Source: Corynebacterium crudilactis
GTDB taxonomy: Bacteria; Actinomycetota; Actinomycetes; Mycobacteriales; Mycobacteriaceae
Assembly: GCF_001643015.1 (NCBI RefSeq)
Contig: NZ_CP015622.1
Coordinates: 323,358-387,357 of the forward strand
Length of the DNA stretch: 64,000 nt
Direction: 5' to 3'
Position numbers and translations under genes: made by a program
Shown: piece by piece, positions 63,387-64,000 of the stretch
Numbering within the stretch: the first letter of the stretch is position 1
Layout of the letters: each line of letters starts with the position of its first letter
Notes under the pieces: generated by a model
What the model was told of the DNA's origin: nothing
What the model saw: the letters and a program-made list of their open reading frames with translations, nothing else
Databases searched by the model: none

Positions 63387-63825
63387 TAGGTGGTGTGGAT
63401 AACACCAGAGCTATTTTCTCGCCTTGTGCCGGGGGCAGCTTGGATGCATTCGTGTTCGCTGTGTGACCGGTTAAAAGGCTGGTCATTATGGTGCATTGAT
63501 AGTCTTTGGCTCATGTTGTCACAGTGGGGTGTCGGTTTAAAAATCTTATGATGAAGTTGATGTCGATGTTGCCATTGAACAGTAGGAATGCTTCTGCTTT
63601 GTGTTTGGACGAGGCCGAATCGGGAGTGTTTGTAGCTTTTGAGGATAGTTATTACATCGTTGGTGAGAGCAATTTTCGGGGTTGCGGACATAGTTTTAGC
63701 CCCAACAACTCTAGTGAGTCCAATCAGCAGTCAAGCATGCTTATCCAGAAGCTTCTGATTTGTGAGAGCTGAATAATGACACTTCTTCAAATGGCAGGGA
63801 AGCTATCTAGACAATTGCGTGGAAT
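63387..63825. other. Region after the transposase break, no confident gene
   Basis: The 439 bases contain no ORF with a ribosome site. On the minus strand a frame reads KAEAFLLFNGNIDINFIIRF before a stop around 63520, which could be another broken gene; I cannot name it. Confidence 0.4.
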
Positions 63826-64000
63826 TTAGTCATCTTGTTCTGTTTCTTCCATTTTGCGAGTAGCTACGGTGTCATCAACAAGTGCAGAAAGGTGGAACAA
63901 ACTGGTGAGGAGAGATCCATAGATAGGCCAGGCTTTAGAGCTTAATTTTTGATCCTCACTCATCTCACTGGAGAGCTTCGCGAGCCGTTCGCGGATGGGA
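63826..64000 (-). CDS. C-terminal end of an unknown protein (partial)
   Basis: The minus frame is open from the right edge to TAA at 63828-63826 and encodes 57 residues beginning PIRERLAKLSSEMSEDQK, with a Leu-rich helix (YGSLLTSLFHLSALVDD) and an acidic end (EETEQDD). The gene starts outside the window. No family is recognised; codon use looks normal for the genome. Confidence 0.6.
   Translation of the reverse strand, partial: PIRERLAKLSSEMSEDQKLSSKAWPIYGSLLTSLFHLSALVDDTVATRKMEETEQDD

Noticed and set aside
63506..63772. Plus-strand ORF after the broken transposase
   Set aside because: No ribosome site; composition does not resemble a protein; probably noise.

Overview
The window looks like the chromosome of Corynebacterium glutamicum or a very close relative. 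Four things point there: the gene order around topA, the lysine-rich TopA tail, a 6C small RNA between an HAD phosphatase and ssd, and the rmlA / fused rmlCD / rmlB operon. From 1 to 18.5 kb the order follows the mycobacterial block that runs from Rv3671c down to Rv3644c: marP, ephE, holin-like membrane protein, HAD phosphatase, 6C RNA, ssd, tad pilus genes, MrfA-type helicase, cspA, topA, adenylate cyclase, DNA polymerase III delta'.

From 18.5 to 30 kb there is an accessory stretch next to a tRNA-Thr gene. It holds a self-sufficient CYP116B-type P450 with an esterase-like serine hydrolase and an SDR (minus-strand operon, TetR gene at the far end). After that come a small P-loop kinase, a pseudouridine synthase, a GH3 glycosidase, the mycothiol-dependent formaldehyde/nitrosothiol dehydrogenase with its metallo-beta-lactamase partner, and a degenerate SDR. 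From 30 to 46 kb the genes concern transport, envelope sugars and sulfur: an MFS carrier, a GalE-like epimerase, two GT2 glycosyltransferases, an RNase H-like protein, secreted UshA, an alcohol dehydrogenase, an AraC/GyrI regulator, the dTDP-rhamnose operon and a TsuA-TusA thiosulfate importer fusion. From 46 to 52.3 kb follow a DUF4230 protein and a flippase / M1 peptidase / prolyl oligopeptidase operon. From 54 to 60 kb a LysR gene diverges from a metallo-beta-lactamase hydrolase, a complete TctCBA tricarboxylate transporter and two DUF202 proteins. The window ends with secreted small proteins, a broken IS5-type transposase and the 3' end of an unknown gene.

The most notable content is non-coding. 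Two type I-E-like CRISPR arrays, one of 18 repeats at 53.2-54.2 kb and one of 3 repeats at 39.0 kb, lie about 14 kb apart in opposite orientation, and there are no cas genes in the window. Their leaders share two motifs at identical spacing. Their repeats keep the same hairpin stem (one G:T wobble in the small array) but carry different loops, and the large array itself switches loop part-way along. One spacer is complementary to a tRNA D-arm region. Several families of long nested-palindrome elements also sit in intergenic gaps (0.35, 11.0, 15.5, 24.0 and 32.5 kb), and a decayed copy of the 3' end of ushA lies beside the small CRISPR array.
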